Positions 46,201 through 59,183 of a stretch of DNA of 64,000 bases are shown one piece after another. The DNA is from Rostrohypoxylon terebratum (lineage: Eukaryota; Ascomycota; Sordariomycetes; Xylariales; Hypoxylaceae). The stretch's first letter is position 1. The number at the start of each line of letters is the position of its first letter. The stretch is from contig MU385862.1 of NCBI GenBank assembly GCA_022497145.1, positions 1 through 64,000 on the forward strand, in the 5' to 3' direction. Below the pieces are notes generated by a model that worked only from the letters and a program-made list of their open reading frames with translations, searched no databases and was not told where the DNA came from. A program made the position numbers and the translations under genes.

Positions 46201-49054
46201 CGCTACGTTGGCCAGAGATGCGGCGTGGTTCTGGGTGAATTTGTGACAGGTTAAAATATGATGGTTGCCCAACTCCATTATCGGGGGTGATCTGGGGCGT
46301 AGTAGAAGGTGAGTTATGGCTGCCATGAAAGTCTAATGATGTCGACCGAGATGATGCAACGGACGTCGATCGAACAAAAGGGCCCGTCTTCAGCAAGTCT
46401 GGGGTAGGTTCAGCAGTTCCGCTATCGAGTGCTCTCTTCTGTCGCCCGATTAATCCCATACGCGACAAACCAAAATCGGTCAACTTGAGATGCCCTTTTT
46501 GGTCGATGAGCAAGTTGTCGGGCTTCAGATCACGGTGGATTATGCCTCGATCGTGCAGGTGCTCTACTCCAAGAATAACCTCGCCGAGATACTTCTTCAC
46601 CCATTCCTCTGGTAAACCGCCGAGGACTTTGATCAGAGACGCACAGTCGCCACCGTTTAAATACTCCATCACAAGGTACAAGTAGTCCTTGCTGGAAAAT
46701 GTCCAATACAACTTTGCGACAAATTCGCTTTCTCCTTGCCACATCATAATTGCTCTTTCGGCTTTTACATTAGTAACCTGATTTTTTGCTACCATATCAG
46801 CCTTCTTCAAGACCTTGATGGCGAAGTATTCGCCTGTTGACTTCTTCTTTGATAAATAGACGCTCCCGAAAGCACCCTTACTGATTGGCTTGATGATTTC
46901 AAAGTCTTTAATGGATGGCGGAACAGCGCGCTGCATCGGTGCGTGGTTCACGGCATTCAAGCGCGGGGATGTAGCTGGCCGACTTGGAAACTCGGACAAG
47001 GCCGCGGAGGACTGCCGGCGATGATGTGGAATTATAGCAGGCGAACTAAATTCGCTGTTAGGTAGCATAGGGGATGCCTCGGGAGAAGCAACGCCTTCCT
47101 GTGAATACTGAAGATTTCGAGGCTTGTGAATCCGAAGCGGCGACGAAGGTTGAGTACTCCTAGAAGGGGATTCTTGACGATGCGGCGAAGACGTGCCAGC
47201 AAGAATGAGACTTCGCCTATGGTGCTGCCTTGCGCTAGTAGCACGTCGCAGATCAGTCATTTCAGACATGGGCGAGTCCGTTCGAGGTGGCTGACGCGCT
47301 TGGGAGGCAGACCTGCCGCTACCGTCGCTGTCTCCAGCGTCGGGCTCAAGTAAGGTCGACCCTCTGCGCGAACTTCGAGACTGGCCGGCGGTTCCTAACA
47401 CCTCGCGATGAGATTTTGGCGTCGGACATTCTTTCGGACTACTTGACCTTGTCGACTCAATGACTGAAGACGGGCCTCTTCTAACATCAGTATCGCTCAA
47501 CTCCACCTTTTTTAGGGCGGCCGCCAACGTGGAGGGTGCATCGAAAGAACCAGGGAACATAGGTTCTTCTTGTACAACTGGAGTTTCTTCAACGTCTTCC
47601 TCTTCCTCTTCCTCTTCTTCGCATTCCTCATCCTCGGTTGAGTCGCTCAACCCAGCCGCAAGTCGCGCTGCTTTGCGCATCGCATCTTCAATACAATTAT
47701 CAACAATCACGGTGAACTCAATTCGTATCCGCTCCGCGTATTCAATGATTCTCCGATGACGAAATACAGCCTCGACTTTCTCCTTGGCGACTTTTTCGGT
47801 CTCTGCACACAATAAAGCTAGCCCTTGCTCCTGTTCGAGGGTGTTTGAACCAGGAGATTGCCATTGGAGCACCTGAGATATACGCGATTCCGATTGTGGA
47901 GACTGGGTTCGGAACTCGCCAGTACCTTGGGATGAAGATTCTTTGATTGCCGGGGTGCTAATCTCAATTGCAGTGTCACAAAGATCTAAGAGTAGCTCGA
48001 CAATGCGAGCCTGAGGACGCCGTACAGCAAATGATCTAGAGCGAGAATGGGTTGATCGATCTCTTGACGAAGGAGTCGGCGAGGCTGCCCCGGGGGAGGA
48101 TGTACTAGAAGACGGACCAATCGGCAGACCTTTGTACTCAGCGACGGGAAGCGATACGGGGATATCCGATAGGGCACGGCTCTTGCGTGCTTCTAAGGCA
48201 TCTAACACTTTGACGATAGCGTGACGATGTTCAGTTAAATTTTCTTGGGCCATTTGAACATCCATTTCCGCTCGGTGTTCTTGAAGGCATAAATCTGTAT
48301 GTTTCTCAAACCACCAAGGTGGTATATGGCGCTCGCAGATACGACAAAGAACCGGTGGTGGAGGTGGATGATTGGCAGGATCCTCTTTCCCAGATTCGGC
48401 GAGTTGAGTAAGATAACTAGCAAGGACTTCAGCACCCGAACCGAGAGAGTCTACAAGCAACGGTGCAAGATCGATTTTGATCTCTCGAGGTGCGATCCAC
48501 GGTCGTATCATCCACATTGTCTAAAGAAGTGAGCTTATGGTTTCCGCACAAGGACGACAGTTTCTTACATGACTTTCATTCCCCGTAGTACGGTCGTAGA
48601 CCATGATTCCTTGGGCCTCGAGCTCAACCGTAGCAGGACCAGACTCATCATCCTCGGGCTCCTTACAGTCTTCCACGGGGTACAGCTTAGACAAAGGTCC
48701 TAATGCAACTGTGAAACGAATATACTGGCTACGCGAATCGTCTTCTCTCATAGAAGTAATAGCTTCAGCAAACGCAGATTTTTCTTCACTAATTATCAGA
48801 TCGGCAATCGCAGTGCCTTCGACGGTATTCGGTTTTGTGCCAACGACGTCGGCCCACGAGGGGCTGACCCAGCGGATGGTGCCATCGAGGTTAAGGTCGA
48901 CGATAATATTCAACGTCTGCTCTGCAGCCTCACGAAGTTCCTCACGCTCTTCCCTAATGTCAGCACTTAAAGACCTCTCCATAGAACGGCCGATGGCCTG
49001 AGCACGAAGCGAGCTAACAGCCGGCGGGGCTAATCTGCTAGTATCCTCATCCAT
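43289..49054 (-). CDS. rim15: Rim15-type serine/threonine kinase (PAS, AGC kinase, receiver)
   Basis: Minus-strand exons 49054-48569 and 48520-43289, separated by a 48-nt intron; 1905 residues. Order: PAS domain (about 45-150, IIVDLNLDGTIRWVSPSW), a Cys/His zinc-finger-like motif (about 220, CRICERHIPPWW), a disordered Ser-rich region, the kinase domain (about 700-1125; ISKGAFGSVYLSKK, HRDLKPDNLL, TDFGLS, then an insert of about 165 residues before GTPDYLAPE), a hydrophobic-motif region, a polyalanine tract of 11, and a C-terminal receiver domain (about 1499-1615). The receiver keeps ICEDH and the KP of EKPIS, but the expected phospho-Asp is Glu in FTEFKLPG. Rim15 links nutrient and stress signals to quiescence and stress genes, by family knowledge. 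Exon 1 contributes the PAS domain, so the intron must be spliced. Confidence 0.94.
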
Positions 49055-49454
49055 TGTGATTGTGAAAAAGAGACAGGCGCTGTACTCAATTGCGAGGATG
49101 GCATCGGGTAGGGGATATATTCGGATCGAAAATAAGCTAGGTGTAGTTTAGCTAAGGCGCAAACGCGTCCCGGAGGCAAGGAAGCTGGCAATGAAGCTGG
49201 CGTATATCGAAATTTGGTTCTTGGTCAAAAAAAGACCTTATGCAAAGCCAAGTTATCTGGCAGGAAGCCAGAGTCAGAAGCTCGCGAGAACCCGAGACAT
49301 GACTGGTGAGTGACGTTCGTAGTTGCTCGGGTCACCCGATTTAGCAAGAGATTCGAAGCGTTTGAAGGATCGAGGGCGAGGACGAGCCTCTTTCTGCTCA
49401 CGAGAGCGACCAACACGCTCGAGCACTATCGCGACCCGGTCGTATTTGCGTATT

Positions 49455-49496
49455 TGTTGACTGTTGACTGTTGACTGTTGTCGGTTGACGGTTGAC
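49455..49496. repeat. 7-bp tandem repeat TGTTGAC-type, six units
   Basis: Three exact TGTTGAC units, one TGTTGTC, then two GGTTGAC. About 400 bp upstream of the Rim15 start. Confidence 0.85.
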
Positions 49497-50750
49497 AAAG
49501 GGCGGTATCGACGGAGGCTTACGGAGGGGTCCGTTAGGGAAAGTAAAGGTAAAGGTAAAAGAAGAGAAATTGGATTAAGAGCAAGAAGTTAATAGAAGGT
49601 TGACCGGAAAGGAAATCGAGGGTAAGAACTTTCTCTTCTTTTTTTTTCTCTCTGCCAAGGTAGGTATCACTAACGTACAAAACTTTCCGTACAGATTGAG
49701 AAAGTGACCACGCCTGACGTAGGGCAAGTAAGTTAATTGAAGGAACACCCAAATTTGAGTGGGAGTGGATATACCTTTTACAGCGCGGGTCGTTTGAACA
49801 TTAGACTTTTCTTCCCTTTTTGGCGGGCGCGTATGATTAAAGGAAAGAGTCAGCAAAGGAAACTTGGAAGTTTCCATACCTGCTAGGTTAGTTGACACAG
49901 GGCTACCCAGGTACCTATGTAGGGCCTAGGTACCTACTCGCCCACTGGTGACTGAGCCATTGGACGTGCCACAGAAAAGATGGATGGGTCCACCGTCCAC
50001 CACATACAAGGTCCCTAGGTACCTTAGTAACTGCTCTCTTTTTTCTTTTTTTTTCTGGACACCAGTAGTAGTATAGACCCAGAGCGGGGGAACGAGCAGG
50101 GAGTTGCATTTGACCACCCTACACCCGGCTGCACATCCTATCGTTCCTTTCGTTCCTTGAACCCTTACTGCGTTTTGCCCTTTTGATGTAGATATATGGC
50201 TTATCAAACCAAGATAAACAGGTTAGGGATGCATAACTGGCCATAATTGTCCAACATTGAACTGGAAGCCTACTACTGGTCCGTACTGGTTGTAGGCTTG
50301 TAGCAGTAGCTACCTACTTTGCAGGCAACTAAGGTTTTGCTTAGCGCCATTTGACGCTGTCAACCACAGTCCACCAAGGGTACATGTCCATACATGTACC
50401 TACTAGGTAGTAGGTAGTCATGCGAATACCTACACTAGGTACTATGATACTATCCCTCCCGAGTCGGAGTCCCCTAGACTATCCCAGTTACCTAAGCTAG
50501 ACTGGTTAGAGTTAGAGCTGGACTAACAAAACCAGCAACCCTTAACCATCCTTCAGATGCGTTTTACAAACATTCCAAGGAACTTCTATCCCCTTTCTTT
50601 TTCGCTTCTATGCCCACGGTATTACATACCTAGGACCTAGGTATTCTTCTATTAGCCCAAGCCCGAGTTCAAGTTCAAATTCAAGTTCAAGTACTACATA
50701 CCCAAATCATACACCTAGACCTAGATCATCCAGCCGCGCCAGACGTGTAC

Positions 50751-50785
50751 ATACGATATACGATATACGACATACGACATACGAC
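50751..50785. repeat. 7-bp tandem repeat ATACGAY, five units
   Basis: Two ATACGAT units followed by three ATACGAC units, in non-coding DNA. Confidence 0.85.
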
Positions 50786-51630
50786 ATAGGTGCATAGGTA
50801 CTTGCGGTGTGTTTTATATTTTCGCTAAACGATATTCGACAATGTTCGACGACGGATACTGGCATAGTGACATTGAGACCAACGATTACTCACGAGTCAC
50901 GATAGCTTCTAACGGTCTAACCCTCTACCTGCAGGATATGCTGGCTGCTGGATCTTCTCCAACCTGCCGAGACAAATACGGGCCAAAAAGACCTTAGCTC
51001 CTCAGGGTCTTCGATGTACAAGTGATCCCATCCATGGACCATGGATGCAGCGGAGCAGCTGGTTTGCTCCGACAACATAGGCATTTTAGCTGGTCAATCG
51101 TCCCTGTCAGCAAATGAATCGCGCCAAAGTATGGGTCCAGTGATCCTCTTGCAGAACAACCATCCCAATTCGACGAGTCTTAAGCCAGTGTTTACTTCTT
51201 GGACCATACAAAAAACAGCGCCCACCAAGGGGGTATACGTCAATGCCGCATCCCAAGAAGACGACAGCTTCGTCTTCATTACCATTGTTTATGCAGTCAT
51301 CTCGTCTTGGGAAATGGAACCGAATTAACCTAGCAAACACACCTTTCTCTACCTTCTCCTCGATCGGGAGGGGAAACTAGTGGTAGTAATCATCCCAATC
51401 ATCCCTTTTTGTAAACATGATGCGTATTGATGCGTACCGGTGCGTGTGCGTATGCGTCTACATAATAGTACGTCGCAAAGTGGTTATAACGGGACATCGG
51501 CCGATAGTGGATATCCATAATATCCCGCTATTATCACTGTATTATCACGGTTCCATGCCTTCCAGTTGGATGCTGAATCGGCAGAACCGTTCCACTTCGT
51601 TCCCGGAGTCCATATATTTTTCCCGTATAT

Positions 51631-51660
51631 GTATAGGTATAGGTATAGGTATAGGTATAG
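51631..51660. repeat. 6-bp microsatellite GTATAG x5
   Basis: Five exact units followed by degenerate ATATAGATAG. In-frame reading gives an artificial Gly-Ile run. Confidence 0.9.
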
Positions 51661-53177
51661 ATATAGATAGGCATAGGTATGTATGTATACCGGTATGTAT
51701 GTTTTATACTGACTTAGGTACCGGTCATATCCCCTTATTTCTGTTCTATAATGGAGACCACCCCGCCTCGTCTCCCCTCCCCCTCCTTAGAAAGAGAGAC
51801 ATACATCTATGGATATTGGCCTAGGTTAGCAGGTTGTAGACACACGCTTCTACGGCCTATCCTGCTTGAAATGCTCGAATTATGCAAACCTTTCGAGATC
51901 CTACGATTCGCGCGAAGGAAGTCGTACTTCACGAGTATTTCCCTTCAAAAAAAATCATCTCGAGAGATACAAGGAGGAAATAGAAGGATGTGGAACGACT
52001 GGTAATATGGAGCGATCTTGGGCCACCGAAACCACATCCCATTCCACAACATCGTCACAACCATCACCCCACCAAGTACCGTCAGAGCTATTCATTGCCC
52101 ACCATCAAGATACCCAGTAATAGTTCCCCAAGCCCACCCCTCTCTCATGCAATAGCTACAGCTACTAGTCTGCATTATGTATGTAGGTAGGTGTCTACGT
52201 TCACATACGCTGACCTATCAAGGGGTTTTCTGAGCCAACCCTCTTCAATAGCGCTTTATGTCAATCATCTCGCCCCAAACCACAGCTTCGCCCAATTACC
52301 GGCGACGACTGTCTAGTTAGTGTCTCATACGATTCAATGACAGCAGCTCATATACCATACACCTTACACCATCCGCCGTCTCATACTCTCCGTGACATAT
52401 TGACATAGATTTGTTCGATTATGAAGGTTCCTCAAAATGGCCATTATACGTATACTAGTTAGTGGGTAGGATCGTGTCTCGCAGCCGATGCTACGCAACC
52501 TCGCTTTAACCGAATAGTGTCAAACCTATCACCATTGCCAATTCGCACAGACGTCTGTGATATCGTAGATTTACTCCTACATCTGGTTCTTCGAAGAACT
52601 TGGTGGGTTCGCAATGTTGTATCGGGTTAGAGAGAGTAGAACAATACTCTGTAATGCGTTCCCAATTCAAGAATAGTTGTCCCTTGATTCTCATGAACGT
52701 GTCTCCGGTCACGAGGAATAGCCAAGGATATTGATGCATCTACGACACATGACAAAGGAGACGGTCTAGACTCTGGATGAACTAGTTTCATCAGCCCACG
52801 GCTACTGTCACGGCCGTCGTGTGTCCATGGAAACGATCAACTTGAGATGCCCGGCGAATGCACGATAACTCCTTGCAGCATGAACCGCATGTAATATCAT
52901 CTAACATACTCGTGATGCAAGTAATCAGGCAAAACGTCTTCCGAGCTAGTATGTGCATATAAAAGTCATATGCCACGGATAATCGGTTAACCGTACCAAG
53001 AACCGACTATGAATACACCGTTGGCTCATGCTGCGGCTCTAGCACTTCCAGGATTCTCATATCAAAGCGTCACTCCCGAGTCACTACTCCAACGTGAAGA
53101 GATCGATCTGTGTCTTAGAAACTGATGTTAATCCCACATGCTATGTACATCCATCCATCCATCCCATGATGAGAAAG

Positions 53178-54170
53178 CTACTTTGCAGCCCACTCAGTCT
53201 TGATAGCATCGAGCCATTCTCCTTTCTCGATCCATCGCTGCTCTAACCATTTCGCCAGCTCTTCGTCCGTCGAAGGGAGCTCCTCCAGAGGAAAGCGCCT
53301 AGTATGGATATGAAATCTATATCCGCGGGAACCACTCAGATCTGAAAGCTTCAAAGTCTCCCACATGTTCGGGGCCACGTGGAATGTACCCTGATGCTGA
53401 TACGCGATGGTGAAATCATACACGGCCTTTACGTGAGGTGCCTTTCTCAGCTGCTGCACAGTAGTCACAAACCCCTTAGTACGAGGGTATAACAAATGCA
53501 AGGGCTGCGGACGGCTGTTCTCGTTGCACCAGAGTCTAGACTCTTCATACTTCTTTGGTGTAAATCGTGTAGCCTCGCTGAAACTTATCAGCCCTGCAGA
53601 TGACCCCTGGTGTTAGCGACATAGCCATCTACTGGAATTTCGGTGTTGATATTTACAATGGCCGAACGGACACTTACACATTGGCCATTTCCTCTGGACG
53701 ACCCCACCGAAGACACGTTGAAGCTCACGTTGATCTCTCATCCAATTCCTGGAGACCATTGGCATACCCATCGCCCATAAGCCCCAACCAAGGAAGGGAA
53801 CCCATCTGAGCTGGATCTTCGCAAACCATCGGCACTGACCCAACATACCCGAGCGCAGGGCGCAGGCCTGGATCATGTAGAAGTCGGCCCACGTAACATG
53901 ATTCGAGATGACAACAGCCGACTCCCTCATCGGCAAACAATCCCCTGAGAAAGTGATCTTTGCGCCATTGCAACGCTCGAATATGACCTGAACCCACTTC
54001 CAGACAGAATACGCGATGCGGGAAGAAAGGCGATAGACGAGGTCCGGCGCGAATATCTTCACTGGCAAGAGGAGCGATAGCGCGAGATCGCACACCGCCA
54101 GGTGAGCCACCCAAGGAATTACTAACGCTGCGCCCCTCAGGTTGGCGGCAATCCTCGCTAACATAGCCAT
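53178..54170 (-). CDS. PlsC-type lysophospholipid acyltransferase
   Basis: Minus-strand exons 54170-53678 and 53593-53178; 909 nt, 302 residues. An N-terminal hydrophobic segment (about 10-37) is followed by the acyltransferase motif NHVTWADFYM, the H-x4-D catalytic pair of the glycerol-phosphate/lysophosphatidate acyltransferase family. After the intron comes WLISFSEATRFTP, corresponding to motif III (normally EGTR), then LLYPRTKGF. It probably acylates a lysophospholipid in ER or mitochondrial membranes; the family member (LPA-specific or other) cannot be told. SEATR in place of EGTR is seen in some fungal and animal members. The intron splits the TGG of W just before motif III. Confidence 0.88.
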
Positions 54171-56623
54171 TCCTGGGGCTCTTGCAAGGATGTCGGAATA
54201 ATAGAGGGGAACGATGACGAAGTCCGACTTATAATTGGCGACGGACCGAAAACAAATAATAAAAATCGGTCTTCTTCCGTCAAGCTTTAAGAAAGTTGAG
54301 AAGCAACTCCGGCCACAGGATATTCGGCAGCTCGGTCAACTTGTCACAACGACTCGAACGACTCTGCAGCCCCCGTAGTTTCAGGTTCGGGTCTCGGCTT
54401 AGCGCTTGGGTCGTGGGGAGATCAGACCGACGATCGGGCAAAGTTGGCATCGATGATATCACTCGGGTCAGACAAGCAAAACAAAATAAACATTACAGCA
54501 TACGAAGTACACATTACAGATAGGTATTCAACAACGGATGTCGCCGTAGGGATTTACCACAAAGATGCCGCGATGCAAGAATCAGTATTATCAACCGGCC
54601 CGTTCCGGGGTTGGTGTTTATTAAGTTACGTCGTTACGTACGCGATTCAGTCGAGCAATGCGACATTCCAGAGCGCTTTTGCGACAGTAGCAGAGTAGTT
54701 AGCTAAGACACGACCTGGGCACTTTACGGGTAAAGTTCAACTGTACGTAGTAGTACTAGGAGGGGACCGAGCTGCAGTAGCTAAGACTGCTAAGTACTTT
54801 ACCAAGCAGCCAAGTACTGCCCGATCTACATTCAAGATCGCTACAGGTATGTAGACAGAATGTAACCTCCGCTTCATTCCTCGACCTTCACCTTCGATAT
54901 TAATGGATTGGCGGTCAGGAGACCTAGAGATCGCTATGCTTGACTATAGGTACCGGGTCTTTACATATTGGTTTCCTCTTAAGAAACCTATGAGTCCAAC
55001 TCAACAGCTATCGAGATCACGAAATTCCTACCCTGATAAATCATGACTGTTATAACAAAAGGCAAAGACGACTTAGAGTTACTTGTCTAGGTAATGCTAC
55101 AGTGTATCTGGATCGTCTAGTTCCCAAAAGGAAGCTTCCCGTGATCATCCGGGGTTGAAGCTACCTACCCTATTCGCGTGCTTCGTGCATACATATTACT
55201 ATGTAAGGTCCATTGTTGGGGAAAGGCTTGTCTGAATGTGCTCGTCGGTGTTATATCCGAGTAAACATCTGTTACCAGTTTCCAAGCTCATACATTGACA
55301 TTGCCAAGGAAAATCAATGAATCGGGAGACCAGTTTGATGGGCATTTTATCAGCTGTTGCTGAATCAGCTAGAAAGAAAGAAAGACGAACGGGTTTTGGC
55401 GGGGTTTTGACGGATTTTGACGTTTTCTTACACACACAAGAGATGTACTACAGTCTACAGTAGATGTATCTCTGGCACATTATACTTCCCGCCGCCGTAG
55501 ACGGTAGACCTATTACAATATACAGGCGCTGGCTGGCTGGCTGGCTAGGTAGGTAGCTGGTTGTCTTACTACGTACCACGCTGACGCAGGCCTAAAACGT
55601 CAAGGTTACGATTGGGCTTAAGGATACAACATATAACATACAACATAGTACAACGCAATCAATAATGTCGAGTTTAATCTCACGATGGTAAGCATACAGC
55701 ATACTCATTGGAGAAGAAGAGCACGCAACCTATCTAGGAAGTCTAGACTACATGCATAACATATCCAACTATAATAGGCCCCAAGGTTAAAAGATCAAGC
55801 TTCTTAATAATTCTTTAGAAAGCCACGAAGATTGTACGGCAATTGCCCAACAGTAGGCGAGGGTTGGGACTTGGGACTTGGGAGGCTGTGCCGTTCCAAG
55901 CGTTCCAATACCCATCTCCAGGTTAGTTTGCAAGATGTATTCGCATATCAGCCCGTCACGACATCCGCTGCAACCTAAGCCCTGTCTAAACCATGGGCCT
56001 GTTAAGGAGGAACCTATCGTGAAAAAAAGAGAATACCCACCGTCTTATCCAAGCTCGTGGGGCTTAGTATCCTCTTATCCTCCCACCACCTATCCGAAGC
56101 CGAGTTGACCTATGACCATTGACCATTGACCTACAATGTAGGTATGTGTGTGTGTACATCTAGGTATGCCCCCCAAAGATGATCGACCTTCCACCATTGA
56201 ACCAGAGAACGCATCATATCAAGCAGCATAACTCTCACAACGGGTTTTGAGGGAAGCCCGTTTCATACTCACCACCAAATTACTTTCGGCCACGCGGCGC
56301 AAATTACTTCTCATAGAGATCCTGCATAGTGACGACTTAAAAGAGCCGTCCGTCGCTCGAAGCGAAAAATTTTTCCCCTTCACGAATTCTGAAATAGATA
56401 CCGCTCCAAGGGTTGTTCAAGGCTGAATCGAAAGGTGTGGGAGGCGATTCATCTATTCTTAAGTATGTATGTAACATTCTCACCCCGCTTCGCGAGGCAC
56501 ATATATGAATGCGTCTCCCATCAAATTGGGTCCTACAGCCCGTATTAGATACCCCCCCTCAATCACCAGATCTCGGATCGCGCACTTCGTCGTCGAGTTC
56601 CGCCCCAATGTGAAAAAAAAATC
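54171..56623. other. 2.5 kb divergent spacer, no gene seen
   Basis: It separates the acyltransferase and bZIP genes and probably holds both promoters. It contains a CTGG tandem run near 55528-55545 and a GGGACTTGGGACTTGGGA repeat near 55865-55882. No supported frame. Confidence 0.5.
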
Positions 56624-58352
56624 ATGGCTAGGTTGACTGACCCAGGGCCCGCAGACGGCTATCCGTCGCCTCCGACGCATTACTCTCCGTCCGACCATAA
56701 GCCTTCCCTCGGTTCGTTGTACGAGCACGTATCGATGTCGTCTTCCTCGTCGCCCCAGAACTCCGCCAACGTCGGCGGCCAATCCGACAAGTCAGGACCG
56801 CTGTCGTCGCTTAATCTCAACTTCCTCAAATCGCTAAACGACAAGAAGACGACCCGCGATGGAAACCCGCCCAAGCGACGAGGTCCAAAACCCGACAGCA
56901 AGCCCGCATTGACACGACGCCAAGAATTGAACCGCCAAGCGCAAAGGTATGATATAGTATCTTACTATCTTAGTATTCCTGGTCTTTGCCAAAAAAAAAA
57001 AAAAAAAAAAGTCCGGGAACCCCCAAGTACACGTTCTGACGTCGGATTGGTAGGACGCACCGAGAACGCAAGGAGCTGTATATAAAGGCGCTCGAAGACG
57101 AGGTGCTGCGGTTGAAGGAAATATATAGCAACGTGTCACAAGACAAGGATAAGCTAGCCGAGGAGAACAGGCAGCTGAAGGCGCTGCTGCGACAGAACGG
57201 CATCTCGCTCGGGTCGCCGGGAGCAGGCCTGGACGACGTCGGCAGCGGGCTGAGCCCTGGGTACACGTCCAGCGGTAGCATCTCGGGCAGCTACGCGCCG
57301 GGGAGTTCCAACACTGCGTACACGCCGCCCCTGACGTCGATGTCGAGCCCCCCCTCCATGTCCGTGTCGTCCCAGGGCCAGCAGCAGCGGCAGCACCCGC
57401 ACCAACACCAGCACCAGCAGCAACCCGGTCAGCAGCAGAAACGAGTGGATTACGAACAGGCTGGGATAGATTTCGTCTTAACGTACGAGAACCCCGATGA
57501 CCCCTCGAAGGCGTACATATCACCTCCCCCGCAGTGAAGTGTCCTGTTTTTTTCTTCCATGATCGCTCTAGCAGACCAGTGAGAGAGTGAGAGAGAAAGA
57601 AACCCAAAAAAAAGAAAGAGAAATAGAAGAGAAGAGAAAAAAAAACAGGCTCACCACACATATTGATTATTACACACACGAAAATGTAAATTTCACGGAC
57701 GTGGCACAAAGAGCAAGGGGAAAAGCTAATTATAGCTGCGTATAGGCTGGAGAGACCGTGCATGGAGCACATGCCGTGGCTGCTCGAGCGGGCGCAGGAC
57801 ACGAGCGGCGAGGCGTGCGGCCACGCACTGATGGCGTCGTGCCCGCCGGAGCCCTTTCCTGAGCTGAGCGACGAGATCCCGTTCGGGTACGCGCATACGC
57901 ATACGCACACGCACGCCGCCGACAAAGCTTGCGACCCCGCCCGCAACCAGTCCGGCCAGCAGACCTGGGAGCTGTCCAAGGCCGACCTCGCCACCCTCCT
58001 CGACCTCAGCAAGAAGCTCGACCTCGACGGCGAGATCACCCCCGTCATGGCCTGGGGCATGGTCCTCGCGCACCCCAGACTCGCCGACCTCAAGACCGAG
58101 GACTTTGAGAGATTGATCGACGATCTCAAGGGGAAAGTCCGCTGCTACGGGTACGTCTCCCTCTTTCCCTCTCGCTCGCTCGCTACCCTAACCTACCCCT
58201 TCCCTGTCTATGAAGTGATACGTGCGTGCTAACCGTTGCCCAGGTTCGGAGCTGTGATGGAGGAGTTCGAGGTTAGAGATGCCCTCAACGCCGTCTTTTC
58301 ATCGAAGCAACCGGAGATGGACGTGGAGATGACCATGGGTGTGGCCTTTTAG
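56624..58352 (+). CDS. Yap-like bZIP transcription factor
   Basis: Exons: 56624-56946, 57054-57482, 57746-58150, 58244-58352; 1266 nt, 421 residues. The basic region runs across intron 1: RRGPKP, then NRQAQRTHRERKELYIKALE, close to the Yap/Pap1 signature (NxxAQxxFR) but with His for Phe. A leucine zipper follows (LEDEVLRLKEIYSN to LKALLRQNG). A Gln/His/Pro-rich region and a conserved C-terminal block (FVLTLERPCMEHMPWLL to WELSKADLATLLDLSKKL and VMAWGMVLAHPRL) complete it. The 263-nt intron 2 is long and purine-rich; without splicing the frame ends at 57537, giving a 268-residue form with DNA-binding but no C-terminal block. Nuclear, probably stress- or development-related; target unknown. Confidence 0.88.
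56991..57010. repeat. A20 homopolymer inside bZIP intron 1
   Basis: Twenty consecutive A within the intron that splits the basic region, between the donor at 56947 and the acceptor at 57053. Confidence 0.95.
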
Positions 58353-59183
58353 GTAACGTTTGGTGTGTCTTGTCTATTAGTATTAGTACCTTATACAATT
58401 AGTGTGACAATTATAACGGGGATGATGGGGATGTAGCAATGGGTGATGATGATGACGATGGTGATGATGGTTACGATGATGGAGGAGTACCTACGACTTG
58501 GTTGGTGTTAGATTACTTAGAAGTATGTATTACAATTACATATGCCAATTTGAAGTCATGTTTCGCTTCCGCTGCTTGAGTGACTCTGATATGGATCGTA
58601 TCATTCAGCTTTTCAGCTTAGACGAAGTTTGCCATGTTTCATCTCCGCTTCTATGGCTCTACATACCGAGTAGCACATGCAATTTAAACGAAGGCAGGGT
58701 TGTGCTATATCTTCTATCATTTGTTCTCTTCATAAAACTAAACTACTAATTTCGTTCAAAAGCGTGAGCCTTAAATGAACAGTGAATCGTATGCATTCAC
58801 TTGAATGTTGTAAGAACAATGAAAAAAGGGGGGAAAGGAGAAAAGGGGGATAGCTTCATAAAGACTTCCTCAGGTTGTAAACTCTAAATACAGTCTAAAT
58901 ACAGTGAACTAACTTTATTCGCACGTACTTAGAGTGCTTGATATGTCTGGAAGGTGCCTGGCAGCCTGGGTGGAGGGATTGCGACTGCCCCACACCCCAC
59001 CAAACTCTCTGAAATCCCAGTAAAATATTCGTCCTCGACTAAAATTTCAGCGCACTTCAAACTTACATAGCACATAAAAAAACAACAACGCCGAAACAAT
59101 CAGCAGCAATCCCATAAAAATTCGTAATACGAATAGACTCTACGAGCCAATATTGATTTTGTTTGTTCTGGAAATCATTCAAT
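58353..59183. other. Intergenic, no gene seen
   Basis: 831 bases with a GATGATG-rich stretch (about 58418-58482) behind the bZIP gene and the eIF3d leader at the right. No supported frame. Confidence 0.5.

Larger units (their letters stand above)
49055..53177. other. 4.1 kb spacer, likely Rim15 promoter and leader, repeat-rich
   Basis: No convincing gene. It carries several tandem repeats (listed separately), TACCTAGG palindromes near 49900-49940 and 50015-50030, and short frames without recognisable domains. The size fits the long upstream regions common for signalling genes in these fungi. A small gene around 51041-51328 cannot be fully excluded. Confidence 0.45.

Noticed and set aside
51041..51328. 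95-codon plus-strand frame in the Rim15 upstream region
   Set aside because: No domain, no splice partner, overlapping minus-strand frames of similar length; chance is the simpler explanation.
57054..57537. Treating the bZIP gene as ending at 57537
   Set aside because: A donor at 57483 joined to 57746 restores a conserved C-terminal block (FVLTLERPCMEH) in frame, so the longer form is preferred; the short one is kept as a possible isoform.
56834..58129. A 431-codon minus-strand frame opposite the bZIP gene
   Set aside because: Low-complexity, Ser/Arg/Cys-rich translation that runs through the A20 tract as poly-Phe and through the purine-rich intron; the plus-strand bZIP reading matches a family.
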